Source: Fulvitalea axinellae
GTDB lineage: Bacteria; Bacteroidota; Bacteroidia; Cytophagales; Cyclobacteriaceae
NCBI RefSeq assembly: GCF_036492835.1
Contig: NZ_AP025319.1
Coordinates: 185,896-249,895, forward strand
Direction: 5' to 3'
DNA length: 64,000 bases
Both the position numbers and the translations under genes were made by a program. Shown piece after piece: positions 16,463 to 24,983 of the stretch. The notes beneath the pieces are model-generated. The model searched no databases. It was not told the DNA's origin and saw only the letters and a list, made by a program, of their open reading frames with translations. Within the stretch, counting starts at the first letter, position 1. Each line of letters opens with the position of its first letter.

Positions 16463-16798
16463 TTATTTTTTAAACCATTTTTTAGTTTTCTTTTTTCTTT
16501 TCTTCTCAAGTTCCTTTTTAAGCTCTTTGCCTTCCTTTAGTATATCCGATACTGTCTTCCCGTCTAACTTTTCCCTTGCGTAAGCCTTTGGTTTAGAGAG
16601 AAGATCCTTTACGGAAATATTTTGGGTCATAATTAGCTTGACGCATTCGGCGAACTCTTTTCTTTCTTCCTTTGACAATGATTCTTTGAGTTGCTTGATA
16701 GAAGCTTTAAAGGATTTTTCACTTGAAGCGTCAACCGTCGGGGAGCAAGAAGAAAAAGCGAGGGTTAATAACAGTAATATTGCGGATAATCTTTTCAT
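16463..16798 (-). CDS. Small lipoprotein, DUF6694-like
   Basis: The 111-residue protein has a lipoprotein signal peptide with a lipobox ending SSC (cysteine about residue 18), then PTVDASSEKSFKASIKQLKESLSKEERKEFAECVKLI. This helical segment resembles the DUF6694 lipoproteins I recall from Gram-negative bacteria. The C-terminus is a highly charged Lys/Glu coiled stretch ending KKKTKKWFKK. It is probably anchored in a membrane facing the periplasm. Function is unknown. It converges with the amidoligase-like gene and shares the terminator region, but nothing shows that the two act together. Confidence 0.75.
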   Translation of the reverse strand: MKRLSAILLLLTLAFSSCSPTVDASSEKSFKASIKQLKESLSKEERKEFAECVKLIMTQNISVKDLLSKPKAYAREKLDGKTVSDILKEGKELKKELEKKRKKKTKKWFKK

Positions 16799-17143
16799 AA
16801 ATAACTATTGGATAAAAATATGAGTTCGCAATATACATATATAGCCTTACACATATGAGGTGCGTCGCATGGATGTGTTGTGTGAGCAGGCAAAAAATTG
16901 AGAAGGTCTGTTTGGTATGGCCTTTGCAGTTGAATAATTACAACAAATTCTGCAATAAGCTATCTGAAGCGGAAGAGGTCATAGGCTTCCGCTTCACCTT
17001 TCTGACACAATGGGTTTTAGAATAGCATTGGACATTTTCCAGTGCTTTTCTTTTGGTTCAGCATAATGCTATTTAGACGTAAGACATCGGTCTAAAACTC
17101 TTCAAATATTATAAGCACAATGATACGAGTAAGTTGTATCACA
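16799..17143. other. Non-coding gap with one hairpin
   Basis: About 345 bases without a gene. A perfect 10-bp inverted repeat, GAAGCGGAAG (16966-16975) and CTTCCGCTTC (16986-16995), with a 10-nt loop is the only structure. Its following T content is weak, so it is an uncertain terminator. The rest probably holds the lipoprotein promoter. Confidence 0.55.
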
Positions 17144-18991
17144 TTATAACTTTTGATATTGCTCTTTCAGCTGAAAGAATATTTTGTCGGATTCTTCGTA
17201 ATAGTTTTTATAGCTTTTGATCCACACCGAGTGTTTCGGGTCGTCGGTTTTGGTATTGAACAGGTATCGGCTTCCTACGGAAACCACTTTTGTTTTGGCT
17301 CGGGTCAAAGCTACGTTCAGGCGGTTGGGTACGAAAAGGAATCCGGCCATTTCGCGGGCGAAGGCGTTACAGCTGGTGATAAACGAGATAAATATCAGCT
17401 CCCGTTCCTGACCTTGTATGCGCTCTACGGTATCCACCACTACGGCCCTTATTTCCGATTCGTTCAGGCCTGTTTCGTTGAGTGTTTTTCTGATTAGTCG
17501 GCCTTGTGCTTTGAATGGCGATACAACGGCGATTTCCTTGGCGGGCAGTCCTGCGTTTATGGCTTCCTTTATCAGTTCGGCTATTAGCGTGGCCTCTTCC
17601 GGGGCGGTCATTTGATTGTTTTGGTGGGCGAGGTCCACGAAAACGTTTGGTTTGGCCGGATCCAGAATATGGGCGTAAGTTTTGTTTCTCGGAAGGCTTT
17701 CAAGCTGCAGGCGCCTGTCTTTGGAGAACTCGCTGGACAGGAGATCGCCGGCGTAAAACTGACGGCTGGGGAAGTCGGTGACCTCGGCGTTCATACGGTA
17801 AGTGGTGTCGAGCAGCGTGCCCGGGTGGTGCTCGAAGATACTTTCGAAAACCGATTTCTCAACGGCGGGGTCATGGTCTTCGGCGCCCACAATCGGGGCC
17901 ATTTGCTGGTGGTCGCCGATGAATACGCACTTGCGGGCGCGCAACATGCCGGCTACGGCGGTGGGGATATTGATTTGTCCGGCCTCGTCGAATATTACGG
18001 TGTCGAACTCGCAGAATTTCATCCGGCTGGTATGCAGGCTGAAGGCATTGCCGCCTACGATTATGCCTCTGCACATTTCCTCGAAGTTGGAGGCGCGGAC
18101 GGGGGTGTCGCCAACGCGGAGGTTGGTGATGCGTTCCACGTTCATTACCTCGCCGTCTTCGTATTCCAGTCCGTCGGCTTTTTCCGCGTCGCCCACTTTT
18201 ACCAAGAACGGATAGGGATAGGTTTTCGCTATCTTTACCAAGGCGTTGTTGATGGCCCTGTGGGTGGTAGAGGTTATCAGTACTTTTTCACCTTTGAATT
18301 TGGCCAGATAAAGGGCTATCAGCGCCAAAACGTGGGTTTTTCCGGTACCGGGAGGGCCTTGTACCAAATGGAAACCGTCGGCGTCAAGGCTTTTCGTCAG
18401 GGCTTCGTATTGTTTCGGGTTTAGCGTGTCTTCGGTTTGCTCCACCGCTTCCTGAAGGGCGGGGGTTCTTGGCGCTCCGTATGTCGGTTTGGTTTCTCCG
18501 TTTATCAGGCCCAAGACTTGGTCCGTTTTGTCGGTGCGTTCCAGTTCTTCCAGAGCCTTTTCCAATATCCATGAGAAATCCACGTAATCGCGGTCAAGGA
18601 TCCAGCGTTTGGGCGTTACGGAAAAATCGTAGTCCTCGTATTTGTTCAGGGTCAGAAGGAGTTCGCCGTCCAAATCTTCGTACAGCGCGCATTTGGCCGA
18701 AGGCTTGGCAGGGTCGCCGCCGTGTAGGCAGAGGTTGTCGCCTTCCTTGAAACGGGAGAGGTTTTCGGAAGCGTATGCCCGGATTATAACCTTGCCGGTT
18801 TCCTCATCCTCGTAGGCGTCGTCGATGTTGTCAAGGATTAGGGCTTCGCCTTTGGCCAGGCGTTTTTCTAGCGGAAGCTTCCAGAGGGTTTCGGTTTTCT
18901 TGCGTTTTTCTTCTTCCTCTTTTCTTAAAAATTCCCTGATCTTTCGTACGGTCACCATAGGTTGTGCAAGGTAAATGGTAGAGGGTTTCAA
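17144..18991 (-). CDS. SF1 superfamily helicase, UPF1/DNA2/IGHMBP2-like
   Basis: This cytosolic ATPase unwinds DNA or RNA. Motifs appear in the SF1B order: Walker A GPPGTGKT at 212-219, motif Ia TSTTHRAINNAL, Walker B VIFDEAGQ with DEAG at 335-338, motif III IGDHQQMAPIVG, motif IV DTTYRMN, motif V TVERIQGQERELI and motif VI NVALTRAKTKV. The N-terminal 190 residues contain a basic coiled start and a beta-barrel-like region as in IGHMBP2/SMUBP-2 proteins. An ATG at 18958 (MVTVRKIREF) is an alternative start. The gene stands alone and no nuclease domain is fused to it. Whether it acts in repair, replication or RNA metabolism cannot be told from this context. Confidence 0.92.
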   Translation of the reverse strand: MKPSTIYLAQPMVTVRKIREFLRKEEEEKRKKTETLWKLPLEKRLAKGEALILDNIDDAYEDEETGKVIIRAYASENLSRFKEGDNLCLHGGDPAKPSAKCALYEDLDGELLLTLNKYEDYDFSVTPKRWILDRDYVDFSWILEKALEELERTDKTDQVLGLINGETKPTYGAPRTPALQEAVEQTEDTLNPKQYEALTKSLDADGFHLVQGPPGTGKTHVLALIALYLAKFKGEKVLITSTTHRAINNALVKIAKTYPYPFLVKVGDAEKADGLEYEDGEVMNVERITNLRVGDTPVRASNFEEMCRGIIVGGNAFSLHTSRMKFCEFDTVIFDEAGQINIPTAVAGMLRARKCVFIGDHQQMAPIVGAEDHDPAVEKSVFESIFEHHPGTLLDTTYRMNAEVTDFPSRQFYAGDLLSSEFSKDRRLQLESLPRNKTYAHILDPAKPNVFVDLAHQNNQMTAPEEATLIAELIKEAINAGLPAKEIAVVSPFKAQGRLIRKTLNETGLNESEIRAVVVDTVERIQGQERELIFISFITSCNAFAREMAGFLFVPNRLNVALTRAKTKVVSVGSRYLFNTKTDDPKHSVWIKSYKNYYEESDKIFFQLKEQYQKL

Positions 18992-19171
18992 AATTGTTTT
19001 ACCCCTGTAAAATGCTGGGCGGTGAAGATAGGTAAAGGCTGTTGGAATAGCAATGGGAGAAGGAGTACGAGAAATAAAAGCCGAACCTTCACGCTTGGCG
19101 AGGTCCGGCTTAGGGGACGTTTGGGGAACGCTTACTTTCTTGTAGATAAGAGGGAGACATACCGGCCCTCT

Positions 19172-19971
19172 TTACTTTTTCTTTGGCTTTAAAAACTGCA
19201 TGTTGATGGCCGTGTACAGTTGGAACTGCGGCTGATACATACCTTTCGAAGCGACCGAGAATTGTGGCTCGACGAAGAGGTTGTATACCGTATTGTTAAT
19301 CTTCACCACTTTTCCGATACCTATACCGAATGGGATATTGTATTCTCCTTTTTCGAAATCAAACACGGCCGACGGAGCGCTCCTGAGGTAAGTGCCTTTC
19401 CCGAGTTGGAAGAAAGCGAAGGGCTGAACGATCATTTTGTTGGTAACGGCGTCGTATTGGTTGTCCGAGATAGAGTGTCGTAGGTTACCAAGCCACCCCA
19501 CTGCATGCGGGCGCTGTTGCCGTTGAAGGCTACCAAGGCGCCACCGAGGTTCCAAGTGTCTTTCCCGAAATCGCCGGTTCCGGTAGGTAGGGTCACCTGT
19601 GGCCCGATACCCAGCTGGAATCCAGAGGTAGGATCCGTGAGCAAGTAAGTGGCGAATATGTTAAGGTCGCCCAGCCCGGCGTCGGCTTCTTGGCCGGGAA
19701 GGTTTATGGTGGAGATCGGCATCGTGGCCCTTACCAATACGCGTCCGATGGGTTGGGCGTAGCGCAGGTAGCTGTTTGTCGCCGTAGCTCCGTCAACGCC
19801 TGAGAGGGTTGGTGCATAGTAGGTCTGTATATTAAAAGCCTTCATGTTTGCCAATGGGTTGTTGGCTTGTTTGGCGGCTTTTGATTCGTCATCTACGCTT
19901 TGTGCGGTCAGGACTGTTGTGTTCAGTAACAACAATATTGATAACCAGATCTTTACTGTAAGTTTATTCAT
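19172..19971 (-). pseudogene. Outer-membrane beta-barrel protein (MetA-pathway phenol degradation-like), frameshifted
   Basis: The first frame, from the ATG at 19971, encodes a signal peptide (MNKLTVKIWLSILLLL..., cut near LTAQ) and barrel-like sequence including GIGPQVTLPTGTGDFGKDTW. It ends soon after QWGGLVTYD in a shadow sequence. The second frame resumes with SISDNQYDAVTNKMIVQPF and runs to ...NMQFLKPKKK at 19172. The switch falls at about 19474-19479, and one missing base there explains it (restored ...VTYDHSISDNQYD...). The rejoined protein is about 266 residues, the right size for the Phenol_MetA_deg-type outer-membrane proteins, which form small barrels of mostly unknown substrate. 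It may be a true pseudogene or an assembly error, since there is no other damage. Confidence 0.75.
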
Positions 19972-20103
19972 CTGAAATAGCTTTGCGATACTGTTTTGCA
20001 AAACTATCGTTACGATGCCTCAGGACTTATCCGGAACCGAAAAAGTTCTATCCGATTTTGTCGGGAATGAAAACCCAGTGATGATAAAAGGAGCATGCTT
20101 ATC

Positions 20104-22059
20104 TTATAGCTGTTTTATCCTTTCGGGTGTTTGATTTCTGGTATGTATGGCCAAAATTTCCTCAACGATAAGTCTTTCCGAGACGGATATGCCACTATTT
20201 TCACTTAGCCAGAAGTTACCGGCCACTGTTAGTTTCTTCGCCAAAGATTTCCGGAATGGGAGGGCTGAGGGGTACTTCCCTCTGGCCAGAAATTCCCCTT
20301 GTTTCAAAATGGAAAGGGCTCTTTCCATAGCTTCTTTCGATGACCTTCCTGTCAAATCATTAAGGATGTTGAAGTCACACAGCATGGGATTGGTGAGTTT
20401 TACGCTCCAGCGTTTGTCGTTGTCGTATATCAATTCGATTTCGGGGCAAGGGGCTAAGGCCTCCCTTATTCTTCTGATGGATACGCCTCTGTTGTTTTTT
20501 CTTTTTCGGGTATCTTGGTCAGGCCAAAAAACCTCGTTAAGCTCAGTGGTAAGGGCGGGATTACCGTCCAGTGTTCTCAACAGTATAAACATTAAAAGCT
20601 CCTTGATTTTCGGCGTAAGCCCGTCTAAAGCGTTGTTCCCGTTAGGCAAAAGGATATAGGGCCCTCCAAAAAGTTGTACGGTAGCTTTGGGGTAATGGGG
20701 TAGCCGGCTTGACTTGCTGATTCTGGGACGGGAAATAACGGTCCCTTTTTTTCTGTAGATGATAAGTATCCCAATAATCACCGCCGTCACCACCAATATT
20801 GCCATACTGGCCAATGGAGGAAAACCGTTTCCTGTTGGAGCTAGCAAATTATCAGCCGTTTCTTCGGGGTGGGCGAAAAGCCTTTCCACTTCTCGGGCCG
20901 ACAATGGACGAGTCCAATAACCGACATCGTACATACAGCCGGCGAAGTTTTGGGAATGCCCCCAGTAGCTTGTGCCCAAGTCAAGAGTGGTTTTCTCGGT
21001 ACGCCATACCGGTCCCATGGGTTTCCGTTCCAGTTCGCGTCCGTTGAGGTAAAGTATGACCTCTTCCTCTTCCACAAAAGTCACGGCTATATGCGTGGGC
21101 CAATTTTGCGAGAGCTGGACTTCTTTGAACCTATAATCGCTTCGGTCTTGCGCCACAAAATTGATCGAATTACCCTCTTCGAACCTTAAAGCGAATGAGT
21201 TTCCGATATTGACCATGCTCATGACCCTTGTGGATGTTTCCGGCAATACCCAAAGCGCTATCGTACCGCAGTTTCCGGATGGAATTTTTCTGGTTTTGGG
21301 ATGTCGGTCCACGTTTGTGCCGTCGAAGGTCAGCGAAACGGGGGAGTCCTGTTTTTTGGAAAGTTGGAGCGGAGTTTTTCCAAAGGCTTCTTTCCAGCTT
21401 TTTTCCGTATGGCCAGAAAAGAAGGACAGATTGTCCGATAACGCCTTGTCTAGGGGAAATATTGAGGCGAAGTCTTTGGCGGCGTTGTTTTGTAGCGGAA
21501 ACCCGTAAAAGAATGGATCGGCGAATTCCCCTTTGAAATTGGCGTTCCACGGACCTGCGCCCAGAATTATCCGGGACGATCTCATTTTGGTAAGCGGAAA
21601 GTAGACGGTACCCTTCGGTTCCCCGTCTTGGAATACGTCAAGGGAATCGGAGCGGTAACGAAACATGAAATGTTGCCAACAACGTTCGCGTATGTGCACT
21701 TGTTCTATTTTGGCTTTGTAAATATCTACGTGTATGGCTTGTAGGCTCCGGGTAAATCGGTCGATGATCAGCAGATATTCCCCGCCGATCGAGATCAGGG
21801 TTTCGTTATGTTCCAGAACAGGGTAGGGCTTGGCCCAGAACGATATGCTGAAATTGTCGGGTATGGGTACGTCGCCGAAATCTACCATTCCGTCCTTTCC
21901 GTTAAGCGTATAGTGACGGGCTCCGCCAAGCGGGGATTTGGTGATATGCCCGTTAGCGAATCCGGACTGGACGCAGAGTATGCTAAGTAATAAGGCGAAA
22001 ACCTTCGCTAGCCCTGCGGACACGGCGGTCCGGGGAGCGTGGATAGAAGTCGTTCCCAT
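20104..22059 (-). CDS. Membrane-spanning LamG-type sensor with cytoplasmic winged-helix DNA-binding domain
   Basis: The 651-residue protein has an N-terminal hydrophobic segment, then two concanavalin-like/LamG folds at about 45-215 and 240-400. Both show SISFWAKP or TIALWVLPE openings and LYLNGRELERKP-type strands. A single membrane helix lies at 414-435 (LASMAILVVTAVIIGILIIY). The cytoplasmic tail at about 480-560 (LTPKIKELLMFILLRT...FWPDQDTRKRKNNRGVSIRRIREAL) reads as a winged helix of the OmpR/SARP type. The layout suggests a ToxR-like one-component regulator: LamG domains sense a ligand outside the inner membrane and the tail binds DNA. It is divergent from the FAS1/SusCD operon across a 773-bp gap, so that operon is its obvious target. 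No kinase or receiver domain is present. The domain order is clear; the regulatory role is inference. Confidence 0.75.
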   Translation of the reverse strand: MGTTSIHAPRTAVSAGLAKVFALLLSILCVQSGFANGHITKSPLGGARHYTLNGKDGMVDFGDVPIPDNFSISFWAKPYPVLEHNETLISIGGEYLLIIDRFTRSLQAIHVDIYKAKIEQVHIRERCWQHFMFRYRSDSLDVFQDGEPKGTVYFPLTKMRSSRIILGAGPWNANFKGEFADPFFYGFPLQNNAAKDFASIFPLDKALSDNLSFFSGHTEKSWKEAFGKTPLQLSKKQDSPVSLTFDGTNVDRHPKTRKIPSGNCGTIALWVLPETSTRVMSMVNIGNSFALRFEEGNSINFVAQDRSDYRFKEVQLSQNWPTHIAVTFVEEEEVILYLNGRELERKPMGPVWRTEKTTLDLGTSYWGHSQNFAGCMYDVGYWTRPLSAREVERLFAHPEETADNLLAPTGNGFPPLASMAILVVTAVIIGILIIYRKKGTVISRPRISKSSRLPHYPKATVQLFGGPYILLPNGNNALDGLTPKIKELLMFILLRTLDGNPALTTELNEVFWPDQDTRKRKNNRGVSIRRIREALAPCPEIELIYDNDKRWSVKLTNPMLCDFNILNDLTGRSSKEAMERALSILKQGEFLARGKYPSALPFRKSLAKKLTVAGNFWLSENSGISVSERLIVEEILAIHTRNQTPERIKQL

Positions 22060-22832
22060 AACTTTTGGCTTAGAAATATATTGTTACATAAGGAGGCTTC
22101 GGAGCTCTCTTATGTTGTTTAAAAACGTCGTGTTCCGGCCCGAAAACCGGTAGTCTTTTTTAGATAAAAGAGGCGTTTCGCTTGTGTGCGCAACATATGG
22201 AATAGTGTTGCCAAATTAGCCCGTAGATGTTATGCGGGCGGATATAAACCGATATGCGGTAGCGGGTAGGTTTTATCGTATACTCGAGTACCGAAAACAT
22301 GTCCGGAAAGTCTTAAAAAAGCGAAACGAATTATTGCTGAAAGCGCTGGTTGCCGATGAGCCATAAGCACCAGCCGTTTCACAAAGGTATGCCTTATGAC
22401 ATATTTAGCAAATTCTTTCCGCTTCCTATTTCAGTGAAATTCTGCGTTTTTGAGAGGTTTTTTCCATAATCAAGTATAACGCTGTATCTGCTTTTGTGCT
22501 TGCCTAGCTAAATTCTCAAAAGTGTCGCTTCTTTTTTATTAACCCTCATCGTAATAGTTTGGTGCGCAGATGATATTATGAGGTATTCTTTTGGTTTTTA
22601 GAGTGTTGTGACTTTTCTGAATTCGTGCGTAACGTTTTATGTTTTTTTATTTATCTCCTGTTATTAACCCTTCATTAACCCTGTTTCCAGAACATTGATA
22701 ATGCGTCGCTAACCCATATACTACCCATGCGAGGGATAGGTTAGAACCAATAAATCACGGGGATAGTGCCAAATTTTTGATCTGGCATAAAAATATCTCC
22801 GACACAATTTTTCACTTACAAAACACATCTGT
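22060..22832. promoter_or_regulatory. Divergent intergenic region with TTAACCCT repeats
   Basis: This 773-bp gap separates the LamG/winged-helix regulator from the SusCD operon and has no convincing gene. TTAACCCT occurs three times on the plus strand, at 22539-22546, 22664-22671 and 22675-22682, the last two 11 bp apart in direct orientation, about 150-170 bases before the first FAS1 ATG. They are candidate sites for the divergent regulator. I did not find a clean TTTG / TAnnTTTG promoter here. Confidence 0.4.
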
Positions 22833-24974
22833 ATGAAGAGAAATTTTTACGCAATCCATCTTCTGATGCTGCTTTTGGTCTTCGGATGTCAGGATGACAT
22901 CGACCACTATGAGATTCCGGGCACGCTGGGCGACCGTCTGGTTACCGCTATGGAGAAGCAACCGGACCTTTCGCAATTTGTGAAAGGAATCGATATGCTG
23001 GACATGCGCGAAGACTTGGAAAACAGCGCCTACACGGTATTTCCGCCAACTGACGAGGCGGTGCTCGCGTTTATCAAAGACAAGTACGGGGCTTCCGACA
23101 TTACGGAACTGCCCGAGGAAAACGTCAAGATGATCGTGCAGGGGCATATGATCAGTAATTCCCTTTCGTGGAATATGATCAGGCGTCTCTATCAGTTTGG
23201 CGATTGGGGCCCGAAGCCCGACGACCCTAGGTTTGGGGAGAACGAAGGTTGGCAATTCAAACTGCCGAGCCTTTACAAACCCAAGCCCTATGTGGACACC
23301 GATCCGAAAACCGGGAAACAGCGAAAATTGTGGCGTAGGATATCCTACTTGCCCGTTTTTCATTACCACAGCTACTGCGGTATCAAGGAAGCCGACGATT
23401 ATGGATTCCTGTTTCCGGGCAGTAATTTTACGGGTTTTAACCTGATGGGAGCCGAGGCCGTAAGGCCCAACCAGCGTGCTCTGAACGGTTTTTACCACGT
23501 TTTGGACAAGGTAATTCCGGAGATTGGCAATTTGGAGACTTTTTTGGCTGAGAAGCCGGAGTATAGTCTTTATCGAAAGTTGCTAAATCGTTTTGCTAGA
23601 TATGAGTACACTGCTCAAGGCAGTGAGGAACTGTCTGAAGGAGGCAAAGACTCAGTGTTTGTAAAACGGTATGACGGCCCGGAAATGCATTGGATCGCGG
23701 ATGATTTGCCACAGAGGGGCTACGACCTGATCGAAGTAAACAATGCGACTATCCCGACTGACCAGGCTTTGGAGTCTTATCTGACCGAGACTTTCGTGAC
23801 GCCGGGCTTTTACGGTTCCATCGACGATATTCCCGACGAGGCGATTTTCCCGATTATCAAAAACCACTTGTTCTTCACCTACGGCCGGACCAACAGTTGG
23901 CTACGTCCCGTGGACCTGAAGTATTTCGCTTCTGGCCTGAACGAGCCCTCTACCATTGAGCGTGACGAGGTGGTAATGAGAGGTTTCACGAATAACTCTG
24001 TGATATATGGCATCAAACGGGTTCTGGCGCCAAGGCTGTATGTGTCGGCTTTGAAACCGGTGGCTTTTGACCCGAAATATACCTACATGCTGAAGATCGC
24101 CAACGAGTTTAACGATCGTGTAACGGCACTCTTGACTGACCCCAACGCTCCGGCGACGGTGTTTGTGCCGAGTAACGAGGCTTTCAACAAGGCTGGTTAT
24201 ACTTTCGATGAGGAATCAAACAGCTTTAAGCGTGAGGATCCGGTGACGGGCGAATTGAAAACTGTCAGTTCTTTTGAGAGAAGGGAAATCCTGGAGGTCC
24301 ACTCGGTGAGCAACGAGGACATTACCGATCTCTCGGGCAGGCGTTATGTGAAGACGTTAAGCGATGCCAACCACCTGCTGATTAACAAGAGCACGTTCCA
24401 CACAGGCGGGACAATGGAGTTTAGCGAAGATAGCCCGGTAAAGCTTGCGGGTGACTCCGAGCGTGGCGTGAACGGAACGTTCTACCCAATCGACAAAATG
24501 TTGTTGCCGGCCACCCGTGGCGTGGCCTCATATATCCTTGACGATACCAAAGACGAGTACTCCGAGTTTGTCAAGTTGCTGAAGTCGGCCGAGTACGTGC
24601 GGGGCAAATCGCTCACCAACCTTACCGACGGCGAGCTGGTAACCGTATTGATCCCTACCAACGAGGCGCTTCAGGCCTATGTGGACAATATCCCGACTGA
24701 CCGCACCAAGCTCAGGGAATTTCTCAGCTATTTCTTTATCCGCAACGAGGCAATTTTCTCTGACGGAAGCCAGTCCGGAGAATTCGAGACCATGCGGAAG
24801 CTGGGCGAAAACAAAGGGCAGGCGCGCCTGAAGGCCGTAAACGCCGCGGGCAATCTTCGCTTCGAAGGCGCCGACGGCACCAAAGCCACCGTTATCGAGG
24901 ATTCCCGATTCAGCAATCTGCTGGCCCGTGGCGGCACGGTACACCTCATCGACAATATTTTGTTGGCTGACTAA
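22833..24974 (+). CDS. FAS1 (fasciclin) multi-domain lipoprotein, first gene of SusCD operon
   Basis: The 713-residue product has a lipoprotein signal peptide (LLLVFGC, cysteine about residue 19). Four FAS1-like units follow. The first is near 32-115, with the H-box-like TVFPPTDEAVLAF. The second is near 225-400. The third is near 410-545, with ATVFVPSNEAFNKAGY. The fourth is near 565-710, with VTVLIPTNEALQAYV and a final GGTVHLIDNILL. FAS1 domains mediate adhesion or ligand binding at cell surfaces, and in Bacteroidota they often occur beside SusC/SusD pairs as surface lipoproteins. The gene is 9 nt upstream of the SusC gene, so co-transcription is very likely. It has no enzyme motif. Its likely place is the outer leaflet of the outer membrane, helping capture the substrate imported by the neighbouring transporter. 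Confidence 0.85.
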   Translation: MKRNFYAIHLLMLLLVFGCQDDIDHYEIPGTLGDRLVTAMEKQPDLSQFVKGIDMLDMREDLENSAYTVFPPTDEAVLAFIKDKYGASDITELPEENVKMIVQGHMISNSLSWNMIRRLYQFGDWGPKPDDPRFGENEGWQFKLPSLYKPKPYVDTDPKTGKQRKLWRRISYLPVFHYHSYCGIKEADDYGFLFPGSNFTGFNLMGAEAVRPNQRALNGFYHVLDKVIPEIGNLETFLAEKPEYSLYRKLLNRFARYEYTAQGSEELSEGGKDSVFVKRYDGPEMHWIADDLPQRGYDLIEVNNATIPTDQALESYLTETFVTPGFYGSIDDIPDEAIFPIIKNHLFFTYGRTNSWLRPVDLKYFASGLNEPSTIERDEVVMRGFTNNSVIYGIKRVLAPRLYVSALKPVAFDPKYTYMLKIANEFNDRVTALLTDPNAPATVFVPSNEAFNKAGYTFDEESNSFKREDPVTGELKTVSSFERREILEVHSVSNEDITDLSGRRYVKTLSDANHLLINKSTFHTGGTMEFSEDSPVKLAGDSERGVNGTFYPIDKMLLPATRGVASYILDDTKDEYSEFVKLLKSAEYVRGKSLTNLTDGELVTVLIPTNEALQAYVDNIPTDRTKLREFLSYFFIRNEAIFSDGSQSGEFETMRKLGENKGQARLKAVNAAGNLRFEGADGTKATVIEDSRFSNLLARGGTVHLIDNILLAD

Positions 24975-24983
24975 TCTTTTGGA

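Noticed and set aside
17612-18424. Plus-strand open frame of 270 codons inside the helicase gene
   Set aside because: It is antisense to conserved helicase motifs and has repetitive Val/Gly-rich translation typical of shadows.
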